Shown here: positions 19,137-27,583 of the stretch, piece after piece
Layout: every line of letters begins with the position of its first letter
How positions within the stretch are numbered: the stretch's first letter is position 1
Source: Shimia sp. CNT1-13L.2
Lineage (GTDB): Bacteria > Pseudomonadota > Alphaproteobacteria > Rhodobacterales > Rhodobacteraceae
Direction of reading: 5' to 3'
DNA length: 64,000 bases
Assembly (NCBI RefSeq): GCF_024331145.1
Contig: NZ_JANDJO010000001.1
Coordinates: forward strand, 620,001 to 684,000
Program-made: the position numbers and the translations under genes
The notes under the pieces: generated by a model
What the model saw: only the letters and a program-made list of their open reading frames with translations
What the model was told of the DNA's origin: nothing
Databases searched by the model: none

Positions 19137-20066
19137 TTATCCCTCCGCTTTCTCGGCCCGCGCCTGTTGCCGCGCGTAAAGCAGCAACAGCACCAGCACC
19201 ATTGTCATCAGGATCATCGAAGCCGCCGCACCGAACGGCCAGTTGCCTGCGTTCCCCTTGAACTGTTCCTCGATCAAGGAGCCGATCATAAAGTTCTTCG
19301 CACCGCCCAGCAGGTCAGGCGCAAGGAACGACCCCATCGAAGGCACGAAAACAAGGATACACCCCGCGATCACCCCCGGCTTTACCGCCGGCAAAAGCAC
19401 CCGGCGCAGCGTGACCCACTTTGTCGCGTAAAGGTCCGCCGCAGCTTCAGACAGCGAGAAGTTATAGCGTTCCACCGCCGCATAGATCGGCAGAACCATG
19501 AAGGGCAGATAGGAATAGAACAGGCCCAGCTGCACGGCAAAGTTGGTATTGACGATATGGATCGGACTGTCGATCAGCCCGATGTTGATCAGAAAGTCAT
19601 TCAACGGCCCCTGATCACGCAGCAGGAACTTCATGCTCACGGTGCGGATCAGAAGGTTGACCCAATAAGGAATGGTGATCAGGAACACCCACATCGGACG
19701 GGTATGTTCAGGCCGCGTTGCGATGAAATAGGCCGTCGGGAAACCGATTGCGAGGCTCAGAAGCGTAGCCGTCCCGGCCTGCCAGATCGACCGCCAGAAG
19801 ATCTGCAGATAGGTCCATTCGATTGTGCAAGGCTCATCCCCGAACAGGCCCCGATCACAGAAAAACTGGTCATAGGCCGCGAGACTGAACTCCCAGATCA
19901 CCCCGCCCCTGAACTCTTTGGTCAGGAAGGAATAGACCAGCATCATCGCCACGGGCGCGAGAACAAGGATGCTCAAAGTCACCCATGCCGGCATCAAAAG
20001 CCAGGTCCGCGCCTCCTTGTAGGTGTCGGTGGTTGCGCTGCCGCCGCTTGCCGCCCCGCCCGCCAT
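19137..20066 (-). CDS. potB: Polyamine-type ABC transporter permease (PotB/PotH-like)
   Basis: A 309-residue permease with about six transmembrane helices, starting with LLMPAWVTLSILVLAPVAMM. The EAA-loop segment is EAAADLYATKWVTLRRVLLP, a close partner of the PotC loop. FLITIPYWVNLLIRTVSMK is characteristic of PotB/PotH proteins. Its ATG overlaps the potA stop by one base, so the two are translationally coupled. With PotC and PotA it forms the importer. Confidence 0.92.
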   Translation of the reverse strand: MAGGAASGGSATTDTYKEARTWLLMPAWVTLSILVLAPVAMMLVYSFLTKEFRGGVIWEFSLAAYDQFFCDRGLFGDEPCTIEWTYLQIFWRSIWQAGTATLLSLAIGFPTAYFIATRPEHTRPMWVFLITIPYWVNLLIRTVSMKFLLRDQGPLNDFLINIGLIDSPIHIVNTNFAVQLGLFYSYLPFMVLPIYAAVERYNFSLSEAAADLYATKWVTLRRVLLPAVKPGVIAGCILVFVPSMGSFLAPDLLGGAKNFMIGSLIEEQFKGNAGNWPFGAAASMILMTMVLVLLLLYARQQARAEKAEG

Positions 20067-21175
20067 CAGTCAATCAGGAGGCGCGCCGCCCCCTTCTCCA
20101 TGTTGACGAACATGTCGGTGCCCGGTTCGAAAATCCGCTTGTTGCCACGATCCGAATTCGACGTCCGCACGACGAAATCGGGCGCATCATCCAGCTCGAC
20201 GATGGTCGAGATGTCGGTGCCGATAAAGATGTTCTCCTTGACGCGCCCATGCAGGCTACCGTCTTTCTCCGGCTCGTTCGACATGTAAAGACGCTCGGGC
20301 CGGATCGACATGTGCACCTTGGAGCCAACGCCGATCCCGTCAACCGCATCACAGGTCAGTTCATGCCCACCACCCAGATGACAGACCGCCCGCCCGCTTT
20401 CGATCTTGTCGACCGACACTTCCAGCAGGTTTGTCTCGCCGATGAAATCTGCGACGAACATGTTACGCGGACGTTCGTAAATGTCGGTCGGCGCACCAAG
20501 CTGCTGCAACTCACCCGCCGACATTACCGCGATCCGGTCTGACATGGTCAGGGCTTCTTCCTGATCGTGGGTCACGAAGATAAAGGTGATGCCCGTTTCA
20601 CGCTGCAAATGCTTTAGCTCGAGCTGCATCGCCTTGCGCAGTTTCAGATCAAGCGCCGAAAGCGGCTCATCAAGCAAGAGAACCTTGGGGCGTGGCGCCA
20701 GCGCACGCGCCAGCGCCACACGCTGCTGCTGGCCGCCCGAGAGCTGAGACGGCTTGCGGGCAGCGAATTGGCTAAGTTGCACGAGCTCCAGCATCTCGCC
20801 CGCCCGCGCCCGGGCTTCCGATTTCGAGCTTCCGCGCATTTCGAGGCCGAAGGCCACGTTGTCGAGAATGGTCAGATGCGGGAACAGCGCATAGTTCTGG
20901 AACACGGTGTTCACCGGCCGCTTGTTGGGCGGCAGGTTCTCGATCTCGTCGCCGTAGAGGAAAATCTCGCCCTCGGTCACATCTTCAAAACCGGCAATCA
21001 TCCGCAAAAGCGTGGTCTTCCCACAGCCCGACGGACCCAGCAGCGTGAAGAACTCATTGTCCCTGATCGACAGCGAAATCTGTTTCAACGCGGTGAAGTC
21101 ACCGTATCGTTTCACAGCATCTCTCACTTCGATCGCGTTCGTGTCGTTTCCTGACAATTGCGCCTCCATGCTCAC
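20066..21175 (-). CDS. potA: Polyamine-type ABC transporter ATP-binding protein
   Basis: A 369-residue ATPase that energises the importer. Walker A is GPSGCGKTTLLRMI, the signature is LSGGQQQRVALARAL, Walker B with catalytic Glu is VLLLDEPLSALDLKLR, and the switch His is in IFVTHDQEEALT. A C-terminal TOBE-type domain (about residues 290-365) regulates activity. I use the GTG at 21175 because AAAGG lies 6 bases upstream; an in-frame ATG at 21169 is an alternative. It is the first gene of the operon, and its upstream 270 bases contain repeated CTAAGT/GTTA motifs. Confidence 0.93.
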   Translation of the reverse strand: MSMEAQLSGNDTNAIEVRDAVKRYGDFTALKQISLSIRDNEFFTLLGPSGCGKTTLLRMIAGFEDVTEGEIFLYGDEIENLPPNKRPVNTVFQNYALFPHLTILDNVAFGLEMRGSSKSEARARAGEMLELVQLSQFAARKPSQLSGGQQQRVALARALAPRPKVLLLDEPLSALDLKLRKAMQLELKHLQRETGITFIFVTHDQEEALTMSDRIAVMSAGELQQLGAPTDIYERPRNMFVADFIGETNLLEVSVDKIESGRAVCHLGGGHELTCDAVDGIGVGSKVHMSIRPERLYMSNEPEKDGSLHGRVKENIFIGTDISTIVELDDAPDFVVRTSNSDRGNKRIFEPGTDMFVNMEKGAARLLID

Positions 21176-21216
21176 GCGAACCTTTCACATGACAATAATT
21201 CACGGGCGACAGGCGC

Positions 21217-21267
21217 AGAAATTACTAAGTTTCGCAGTCGACGTTAGGCGCTAACTAAGCAAGTTAA
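21217..21267. promoter_or_regulatory. Repeated CTAAG/GTTA motifs upstream of potA
   Basis: The region upstream of potA (21176-21448) has no gene. It contains CTAAG at 21224-21228 and again at 21255-21259, an inverted repeat GTTAG-GCG-CTAAC at 21243-21255, and GTTAA at 21263-21267. This arrangement of half-sites suggests a regulator-binding region (for example for the LysR-type protein). No promoter hexamers are certain. The rest of the gap shows nothing I can name. Confidence 0.3.
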
Positions 21268-21448
21268 TGGCCCTCATAAGTCTATGAAAACGCCACGTAT
21301 TCCAAGAATTAATCACTTTGGAGACAGAGGTCCGCCACGGCGGCTACACCACCGAAATAGGATATGCCTACGCCATGACCACATCCCTCGGCTAAGCCAA
21401 TGAGATCGCGGCCCATGCGCGGACCAAGGGGGATTCGCAGCCTGTTTT

Positions 21449-22624
21449 TCAGAGAGCGATTGGCGTCTTTCCGGCAGAAATTCCCAGAAGGTCATCGACG
21501 ATTTTCCGGAACAAACCGATCACGTCTGGCAACAGGTCATCGGGAAAACCATAGTCCGGATTGTGCAACTGCGGCTGCCCTTCTCCCGACCCGACATAGA
21601 CCATGGCCGCAAGGGCACCGTCGTCGCCAAACCGGCCAAAGTCCTCTGACCAGCGCATCGGCACGTCCATCTCGTGCGTCGCAAGCGCAATCGACTTGGC
21701 TGCGGTGCGGGCAATCTCGGTGGCCCCGGCATCGTTGACCACCGACCGGAACACGTCATGCCACTGCACCTCGACCCGCAGGTCGCCACGCACCCGTTCG
21801 ACCTCGGCCAGCGCATCGGCAATAACCGTCTCCATCCGCTCGTTCGACATGGTGCGCAGCGTTACGCGCAGCTCGCCATCCGCGGGCGCAATGCCAAAGG
21901 TCGGCTCTCCCAAGGCGGCATGGGTCAGCGTCGCAAGCGCAAAATCCTCCTCCCCGATCACGCCCTGGCTCAGGGCAGGCAGACGTGCCATCAATGACGC
22001 CATCGCCGACGCCGGAGACAGCCCATCCTCGGGCGCGGCCGCATGAGAGCTGCGGCCTTCGAACAGGATCTGCATTCCCCGAGAGGCACAATTCCCTGCC
22101 CCGGCCCGCAGCCCGACCTCGCCCAGCGGACGACCCGGCACGTTGTGATAGGCAAAGGCATAGTCCGGCCGGATTTCCGGCCAGCGCGGGTCTTCGATCA
22201 CGGCCTTGGCTCCGGCTCCGGTTTCTTCGGCCGGTTGGAACAACAGGATAACGCGCCCTTTCGCTGGCCGCTTGGCAAGATGCATCGCCACGCCAAGGAT
22301 CGACACCATGTGCCCGTCATGCCCACACAGATGCCCCTTGCCCTCGATCTCGGACACGTAGGGCAGGTCACTGATCTCACGGATCGGCAACCCGTCCAGT
22401 TCGCACCGTAGCAAAACCGTCGGGCCATCCTCCCGCCCGGCAAACTCGGCCGCGACGCCATGGCCCCCCAGACCCCGCCAGATACGATCCGCCCCCAGCG
22501 CCTCAAGCTCCTGTGCGATACGCTCGGCGGTCCAGGCCTCCTCTCCCGAAACCTCCGGATGTCGATGCAACTCATGGCGCAGCGCGATCAACGCCGACAT
22601 CTGATCCTTGGAAAGCGCGACCAT
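21449..22624 (-). CDS. M20 amidohydrolase (hippurate hydrolase / IAA-amino acid hydrolase type)
   Basis: A 391-residue M20D metallohydrolase that cleaves amide bonds of N-acyl amino acids. RHELHRHPEVSGEE opens the family. LCGHDGHMVSILG carries the Cys and His metal ligands, FQPAEETGAGAKAVI the catalytic Glu pair, AYHNVPG another His, and RSSHAAAPEDG the dimerisation-domain His. The frame is open to 22807 but GAAGAGG stands before the ATG at 22624, which matches family length. It is on the same strand as potABC but separated by about 270 bases. With the ArgE-like enzyme it gives this locus two amide hydrolases, consistent with catabolism of acylated amines. Confidence 0.9.
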   Translation of the reverse strand: MVALSKDQMSALIALRHELHRHPEVSGEEAWTAERIAQELEALGADRIWRGLGGHGVAAEFAGREDGPTVLLRCELDGLPIREISDLPYVSEIEGKGHLCGHDGHMVSILGVAMHLAKRPAKGRVILLFQPAEETGAGAKAVIEDPRWPEIRPDYAFAYHNVPGRPLGEVGLRAGAGNCASRGMQILFEGRSSHAAAPEDGLSPASAMASLMARLPALSQGVIGEEDFALATLTHAALGEPTFGIAPADGELRVTLRTMSNERMETVIADALAEVERVRGDLRVEVQWHDVFRSVVNDAGATEIARTAAKSIALATHEMDVPMRWSEDFGRFGDDGALAAMVYVGSGEGQPQLHNPDYGFPDDLLPDVIGLFRKIVDDLLGISAGKTPIAL

Positions 22625-22700
22625 CCCAACCTCTTCCGATATTCCGTTACCCAAAGCAGACCGATGTCTCCGACATCCGGCCCCGACGGTCAGAGGAGAC

Positions 22701-23867
22701 CTAGCCGTCGGGAAAAGGCAATCGGAAAATTCCGATCTCGTGGTCGAGACCGCGGATCGCATGATCCCCAAGCGCCTCGACCTGCGCCGAAACATGCCGG
22801 GCGACATCCGCCGTCAACAGGCAGGTCTCGTCCTTCTCCTTGCATAAGCCCTGAACCCGCGCCGCGACATTCACCGCCGGGCCGACAACCGTGAAATCCA
22901 GCCGGCCCGGGCTTCCGATGTTGCCAAATGTCACCTCGCCAAAGTCCACGCCAATCACAAAGGCGATCTCTTCGCCCCCGTCACGGCGGCGGGCCGCGTT
23001 ATACTCCTGCAAGTTGCCCATTGACCGCGACGCGGCCGAAACCGCCGCTTCGCAGGCCTGTGCAGCCCCTGTTTTATCCTCGAAAACAGCCAGCACACCA
23101 TCGCCCATGAACTTCAGGACATCGCCGCCCGCATCCTGCACAGGGCCAACAACCATCTCAAAATAGTCGCCCATCACTTCAAGCAGCCGCGCTTCCGTCC
23201 AGGTTTCCGATTTGGCCGTGAACCCCCGCAAATCCGCAAACAGGATCGCCGCGGACACCGTCTTGTGCTCGCCACGCCGGATATGTCCCTGCCCGATCTC
23301 CCGCGCCGGACCGTCCCCAAGGTAGGTCTGCAACAGGCTGACCTGCGACTTGCGCATGGCAATCGGCTCAAGCGCAGAGGCCAGCGCGTGTCGCGTGGCT
23401 TCGATCATCGCCACCTGTGCGTCGGTGAAACCGTCCGGGCCTGTTGTAGAAAAACTGGTACCCTGCACCGCGCCATCGCCGTACTCCAGCGGCATGGCAA
23501 GGAAATCCGTCACCCCATTTTCCGCCAACTCGACATAGACGCTGTGGGCATCGGACAAATCCATATCCATCAATCGCTTTCGCAGGCTGGAACGCGTTGC
23601 GACGACATGCTCGAACGGGCTTCCCCTCCAAGCCTGCGTATCCAGAATTCCGGCGTCAACCGTATAGGTCTGCGTGCCCTCGGGTGCCCAGATGATCCCC
23701 CACGCGCTGATCAGAGGGTTGGAATAGCGTTGCCCGATCCGCACCCGCGACAGGGGAATGCCCATGCGCTGAAGGCTCTCGCAATAGGTCGAAACGATCT
23801 GGATTTCATCGCCAAGCAGCCGCCCGTCCGAGATCAGCCAACCATTCAACGCGTCTATCGATTGCAT
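22701..23867 (-). CDS. Soluble class III adenylate cyclase
   Basis: A 388-residue cytosolic cyclase. Residues about 1-190 resemble the middle region of the DUF427-cyclase at 6144-7703: a short helical start, SRVRIG, a WG-containing strand, and a VTDFLAMPLEYGDG motif matching ATDYVAMPLQFSDG. The catalytic domain has Asp in AILFADLRGFTAKS, Lys and Asp in VLKFMGDGVLAVF, and DFTVVGPAVNVAARVQ with base-selecting Asp, Asn and Arg. It should be an active adenylate cyclase. I take the ATG at 23867 because AGAGGTG precedes it. It ends 76 bases before the M20 gene start and may be cotranscribed with it. Confidence 0.9.
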   Translation of the reverse strand: MQSIDALNGWLISDGRLLGDEIQIVSTYCESLQRMGIPLSRVRIGQRYSNPLISAWGIIWAPEGTQTYTVDAGILDTQAWRGSPFEHVVATRSSLRKRLMDMDLSDAHSVYVELAENGVTDFLAMPLEYGDGAVQGTSFSTTGPDGFTDAQVAMIEATRHALASALEPIAMRKSQVSLLQTYLGDGPAREIGQGHIRRGEHKTVSAAILFADLRGFTAKSETWTEARLLEVMGDYFEMVVGPVQDAGGDVLKFMGDGVLAVFEDKTGAAQACEAAVSAASRSMGNLQEYNAARRRDGGEEIAFVIGVDFGEVTFGNIGSPGRLDFTVVGPAVNVAARVQGLCKEKDETCLLTADVARHVSAQVEALGDHAIRGLDHEIGIFRLPFPDG

Positions 23868-23970
23868 CTTGCACACCTCTGCGCCCGAAACCACAGAAGC
23901 CGCGCCCATCTGGTCGCGGCTTCCCGTTCAAGAACAATAGCCGGTTTGCGTCATCGCAAGAACCGCAAAA

Positions 23971-24492
23971 TCAGCCGACGATCAACTGCTTCAACTGAAG
24001 GGCTTCATGTTCCAGCTCGGTCAGCCGGAAATTGACGACGTCGCCAATCGTGACCATGCCAACCAGTTTGCCGTCATCCGTCACCGGCATGTGGCGGAAA
24101 CGGCCGGCAGTCATGCGCTGCAACACCGAGATCAGCGCCTCGTCAGGGCTACAGGTCTCGACTTCCCTGGTCATCACGTCCTTGACAAGCTGGGGCAGGG
24201 TCTGGCCAGGCGTATCCGCCAGCTTGCGCACGATGTCACGTTCCGACAGCAGGCCACACAAGGCCCCACTCGCATCCGTGGCCAGCACGGCACCAATGCC
24301 CTTGTCGCGCAGCAGTTCAACCGCCTGATGCAGCGTTTCGTCAGGATTGATCGTGAACACCGCGTTGCCCTTGCCCGCGAGAATGGCCGCCACGGTCGCC
24401 ATGCCGGACTGAGTGTTGGACGAGGCGCTCTGGCTCTGGCTGCTTTGCTTGGCTTGGTCTTGGCGCTTCGGTGCCTGGTAAGATGCTGGCAT
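23971..24492 (-). CDS. Tandem CBS-domain protein
   Basis: A 173-residue protein with a Gln/Ser-rich N-terminal tail (about 30 residues) followed by two CBS motifs (about residues 45-95 and 105-160). The first includes GAVLATDASGALCGLLSERD and the second RHMPVTDDGKLVGMVTIGD. CBS pairs bind adenosyl ligands such as AMP, ATP or SAM and act as energy sensors. Stand-alone CBS-pair proteins of this size are common in alphaproteobacteria with unknown targets. The cyclase next door on the same strand is at most a suggestive neighbour. Confidence 0.9.
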   Translation of the reverse strand: MPASYQAPKRQDQAKQSSQSQSASSNTQSGMATVAAILAGKGNAVFTINPDETLHQAVELLRDKGIGAVLATDASGALCGLLSERDIVRKLADTPGQTLPQLVKDVMTREVETCSPDEALISVLQRMTAGRFRHMPVTDDGKLVGMVTIGDVVNFRLTELEHEALQLKQLIVG

Positions 24493-24566
24493 ACGGCTAT
24501 TCCTTCACGATTGTCATTTCTTTCAGCCTGCCGCATAACCCCCACTCAGGTAAAGTGGAGATTGGC

Positions 24567-24752
24567 GTGACCGGGATAACCCTGCCCCCCCTTGTCGCAA
24601 CGGTGCTGTTCGTGTTGGCCTGCCTGTCCGGCTACCAGTATCGCCGGGTGTGGAAAACCGAAGGGCCGCGCTGGCAGCTTTGGCTCTATGGCCTGTTTAC
24701 GGCCATCGCCCTTCTGGTGCTTGGATTTGTTCCGCTGTCCACGGTGAGCTAG
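24567..24752 (+). CDS. Small two-helix membrane protein (61 aa), unknown
   Basis: Two hydrophobic segments (LPPLVATVLFVLACLSGY and LWLYGLFTAIALLVLGFVPL) are linked by a short basic loop (QYRRVWKTEGPRW), which places the loop in the cytosol. The GTG at 24567 is chosen for the TGGAG 7 bases upstream; the frame is open further upstream to 24471. It converges on nqrM with only 5 bases between them. I do not recognise a family. It could be a small subunit or accessory protein, but nothing in the sequence shows it. Confidence 0.6.
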   Translation: MTGITLPPLVATVLFVLACLSGYQYRRVWKTEGPRWQLWLYGLFTAIALLVLGFVPLSTVS

Positions 24753-24757
24753 GCGCG

Positions 24758-24994
24758 TTACGCCTCGCTCTGCATCTGGTCCATCATCTTCTTGGCGCGC
24801 GGGCATTGCAGACGCTCGCGCAGGGGGCTGTCAGGGTCGATATCCTTGCTGCACACAACGCATTTGTCTGCGCCGCTGATTGCATTCAGGCCACCACAGC
24901 TTCCCTTGATCGATTTGTTCATCAGGATCACGCCAAGGGCCATGCCCAGCATGATGAGAAGCAACAATCCGAATGCAAAGAGAAACGTGGTCAT
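24758..24994 (-). CDS. nqrM: Na+-NQR maturation protein NqrM
   Basis: A 78-residue membrane-anchored protein (formerly DUF539) needed for assembly of Na+-NQR, proposed to deliver iron to the NqrD/NqrE metal site. One N-terminal helix (FLFAFGLLLLIMLGMALGVI) is followed by KSIKGSCGGLNAIS and a conserved Cys set (C...CVVC...C), matching the family. It lies 25 bases downstream of apbE on the same strand, as in other NQR loci, and close to the divergent nqr operon. Confidence 0.93.
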   Translation of the reverse strand: MTTFLFAFGLLLLIMLGMALGVILMNKSIKGSCGGLNAISGADKCVVCSKDIDPDSPLRERLQCPRAKKMMDQMQSEA

Positions 24995-25019
24995 ATCGCC
25001 CTGTCCCGTGAACTAGCCC

Positions 25020-26048
25020 TTAGCTTGTCAGCGCGTTGAAACGGCCGCTGGCAACCGATTTGAACTGAAGATCAGCTGCATCTTCATCACGTTCAACGAA
25101 CAATACCGCGAGGTTCTGCTCTTCGGCGATTTCCAGACCACGCTCGCGGCCCAGGATCAGCATCGCAGTGGCCCAGGCGTCTGCCAGCATGGCGTTTTCC
25201 GCCAAAACAGTGGCCGAAGCGGTCTTGTGAGTGATCGGACGACCGGTCGCCGGATCAATCAGGTGCGAATAACGCTGACCGTCTTTTTCAAAGTAGTTGC
25301 GGTAGTCACCGGACGAGGCAAGGCCAAGACCCGAAACACCGATCACGCCCATGACGCCGCCAGACAGGGCCGCCGGCTTTTCGATACCGATCTGCCACGG
25401 CAGGCCATCTGCATTCTTGCCGGATGCATAGAGGTCGCCACCGATCTCGACCATGTAGTCGGTCATGCCAAGCGTCTCGAGCGCGCGGCCAACCTGGTCG
25501 GCACCAAAGCCTTTACCAATGGCCGACAGGTAAACCTGTGCGTCACCCTGTTTCTTCTGAAGGCTGGATGCGCCCACCTTCAGCGTCGCAGCATGGCCGG
25601 AGCGAGCCTTGGCTTCCGCGATCTCTGCGGCTTCCGGCATCCGGGTTTCGCCGTTGGCGCCAAAGCCCCACAGGTCGATCAGAGCGCCCATGGTGGTGTC
25701 GAAACGGCCTTCACTGGCAACGTTCACCGATTCTGCGGCCTGCATCACCGTGGCCAGATCAGAAGAGACCGAAACCGATTCGGTTCCGGTTTTTGCGTTA
25801 AACCGCGAAATCTCGGAGGTCGGGTCCCAATTCGACATCTGCTGGTTCACAAGCGCCAAGGCAGCATCGATTCGCTTTTTTGCTTCCGCTTCGGTCACGG
25901 AACCCGATTTGTCGACAGCCACCACATTATATGTGGTTCCCATCGTCAAACCCGTGATTTTCAGAATGTTTTCACCGGGTTTACACGCGGCAAGCGCCAC
26001 GGACATCAGGATGAAAGAACGGCGGGACAACGTGGTGAGATCGGACAA
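25020..26048 (-). CDS. apbE: FAD:protein FMN transferase ApbE (lipoprotein)
   Basis: ApbE attaches FMN through a phosphoester bond to Thr residues of NqrB and NqrC. A twin-Arg-like start and lipobox (RRSFILMSVALAAC) indicate a lipid-anchored periplasmic protein. The family motifs TGLTMGTTYNV, SAIGKGFGADQVGRAL, VEIGGDLYASGKN and SHLIDPATGRPI are all present. I take a TTG at 26048 (342 residues), since GGGAG lies 7 bases upstream and it gives a normal lipoprotein signal length; the frame stays open to 26081. It is divergent from nqrA across a 188-base promoter region and followed by nqrM, so the maturation factors and the enzyme are likely co-regulated. Confidence 0.94.
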   Translation of the reverse strand: MSDLTTLSRRSFILMSVALAACKPGENILKITGLTMGTTYNVVAVDKSGSVTEAEAKKRIDAALALVNQQMSNWDPTSEISRFNAKTGTESVSVSSDLATVMQAAESVNVASEGRFDTTMGALIDLWGFGANGETRMPEAAEIAEAKARSGHAATLKVGASSLQKKQGDAQVYLSAIGKGFGADQVGRALETLGMTDYMVEIGGDLYASGKNADGLPWQIGIEKPAALSGGVMGVIGVSGLGLASSGDYRNYFEKDGQRYSHLIDPATGRPITHKTASATVLAENAMLADAWATAMLILGRERGLEIAEEQNLAVLFVERDEDAADLQFKSVASGRFNALTS

Positions 26049-26236
26049 GAAAGCACTCCCTTTGTGGGTCGACGCGGCCAATGCGGATTATCGGGACAGC
26101 TTTTCACCGAGTTTGCCCAGCAGTTCAACAGCTAAAAGGCTGAACGCGGTAAAATGTACCTATTGCGGAATTTCCACTTTCACCCAACGCCTGCTTGTCG
26201 CATAAGCCAATAAATTTTCGGCAGAGGTGAAGTACG

Positions 26237-27580
26237 TTGAAGCGTTTCCCGCTAAGAAAAGGTTTGGATGTTCCCATTCAGGGTGCCCCCAGATCCGAAA
26301 TCGAAGTCGGCCCAAAGGTGCAAACCTGTGGCATCCTAGGCGACGACTATATCGGTTTGAAACCCCGTGTTCTTGTTGCTGAGGGCGATGTTGTCGGAGC
26401 CGGCACCGCCGTGCTTATCGACAAGAGCTTGCCCCAGGTGCAGATCGTCTCGCCCGTTTCCGGACGGGTCAAGGCCATCAACCGTGGCGCACGCCGCAAG
26501 CTGGTGAGCATCGAGATCGAAGTCGACGAGACCGCGGCCCAGCCCGTGGACTTTTCGTCGATCGGCGATGCCTCCACCGCGGATGGCCTGGCCGAGCGCC
26601 TGTGCGCTGCGGGTCTGTGGACCTCGTTCCGCACCCGGCCCTATTCAAAGGTGCCCGACCCGGCGACACGCGCCAAGGCGATTTTCGTCACCGCGATGGA
26701 CACCGAGCCATTGGCAGGTGATCCGTCGGTGATCATCGCCGAAGATGCCGAGGCCTTTGCCAAGGGTCTCGCGGCCGTGTCCCTCCTGTCGGATGGCAAG
26801 ACCTACCTCTGTCAGGCTGACGGTGCGACCATTCCCGGCGCCGATCTGCCCGAAGTCGAGGCAGCCGCCTTCTCCGGCCCGCACCCCGCTGGCCTTGCAG
26901 GCACGCACATCCACTTCCTTGAACCGCTCGCGGCAGACACGCCGGTCTGGACCATCGGCTATCAGGACGTGGTCATGATCGGCCGCCTTCTGCTGACCGG
27001 CACCTATGACGCCTCGCGCATCATTTCGATTGGTGGCCCGGTTTGCGCCGACCCGCGCCTCGTGCGCACCGTCGCCGGCGCGTCGATGGCGGATGTGGCA
27101 CAGAACGACCTGCCGCAGGATCTTCCGGTGCGCATGATCTCGGGTTCGGTCCTCAGCGGCCGCGCAGGCGAAGGCGAAAGCGGCTATCTCGGCCGCTATG
27201 CCCGCCAGATCACGCTGATCGAGGAAGACCGCAAACAGATCCCGATGGGCTGGATTCGTCCGATGTTCGCGAAATACGCGGTTCAGCCGGTTCTGGGCTC
27301 GGCCCTGTCGAACCGCAAGTTCCCGCTGACCAGCAACCTGAACGGTGGTCGCCGCGCGATGGTGCCGCTTGGCACCTTCGAAGCCCTGATGCCGCAGGAT
27401 TTCCTGCCAACCCAGCTGGTGCGTGCCCTTCTGGTCATGGACACCGATCAGGCCCAGCTTCTGGGCGCGCTGGAACTGGACGAGGAAGACCTCGGGCTTA
27501 TCGGGTTTGCCTGCCCGGCCAAGTATGAATACGGGCTCGCCCTTCGCGACTGCCTGACCAAGATCGAGAAAGAGGGGTAA
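26237..27580 (+). CDS. nqrA: Na+-translocating NADH:quinone reductase subunit A
   Basis: NqrA is the peripheral subunit of the Na+-pumping NADH:ubiquinone oxidoreductase and contributes to the quinone site. Its 447 residues begin RFPLRKGLDVPIQG, typical of NqrA (and distantly of RnfC), with a biotin-like hammerhead region (VSPVSGRVKAINRGARRKLV) and no metal-binding Cys set. The TTG start at 26237 has AGAGGTGA upstream. It heads a six-gene operon, with 3 bases separating it from nqrB. Confidence 0.97.
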   Translation: MKRFPLRKGLDVPIQGAPRSEIEVGPKVQTCGILGDDYIGLKPRVLVAEGDVVGAGTAVLIDKSLPQVQIVSPVSGRVKAINRGARRKLVSIEIEVDETAAQPVDFSSIGDASTADGLAERLCAAGLWTSFRTRPYSKVPDPATRAKAIFVTAMDTEPLAGDPSVIIAEDAEAFAKGLAAVSLLSDGKTYLCQADGATIPGADLPEVEAAAFSGPHPAGLAGTHIHFLEPLAADTPVWTIGYQDVVMIGRLLLTGTYDASRIISIGGPVCADPRLVRTVAGASMADVAQNDLPQDLPVRMISGSVLSGRAGEGESGYLGRYARQITLIEEDRKQIPMGWIRPMFAKYAVQPVLGSALSNRKFPLTSNLNGGRRAMVPLGTFEALMPQDFLPTQLVRALLVMDTDQAQLLGALELDEEDLGLIGFACPAKYEYGLALRDCLTKIEKEG

Positions 27581-27583
27581 ACC

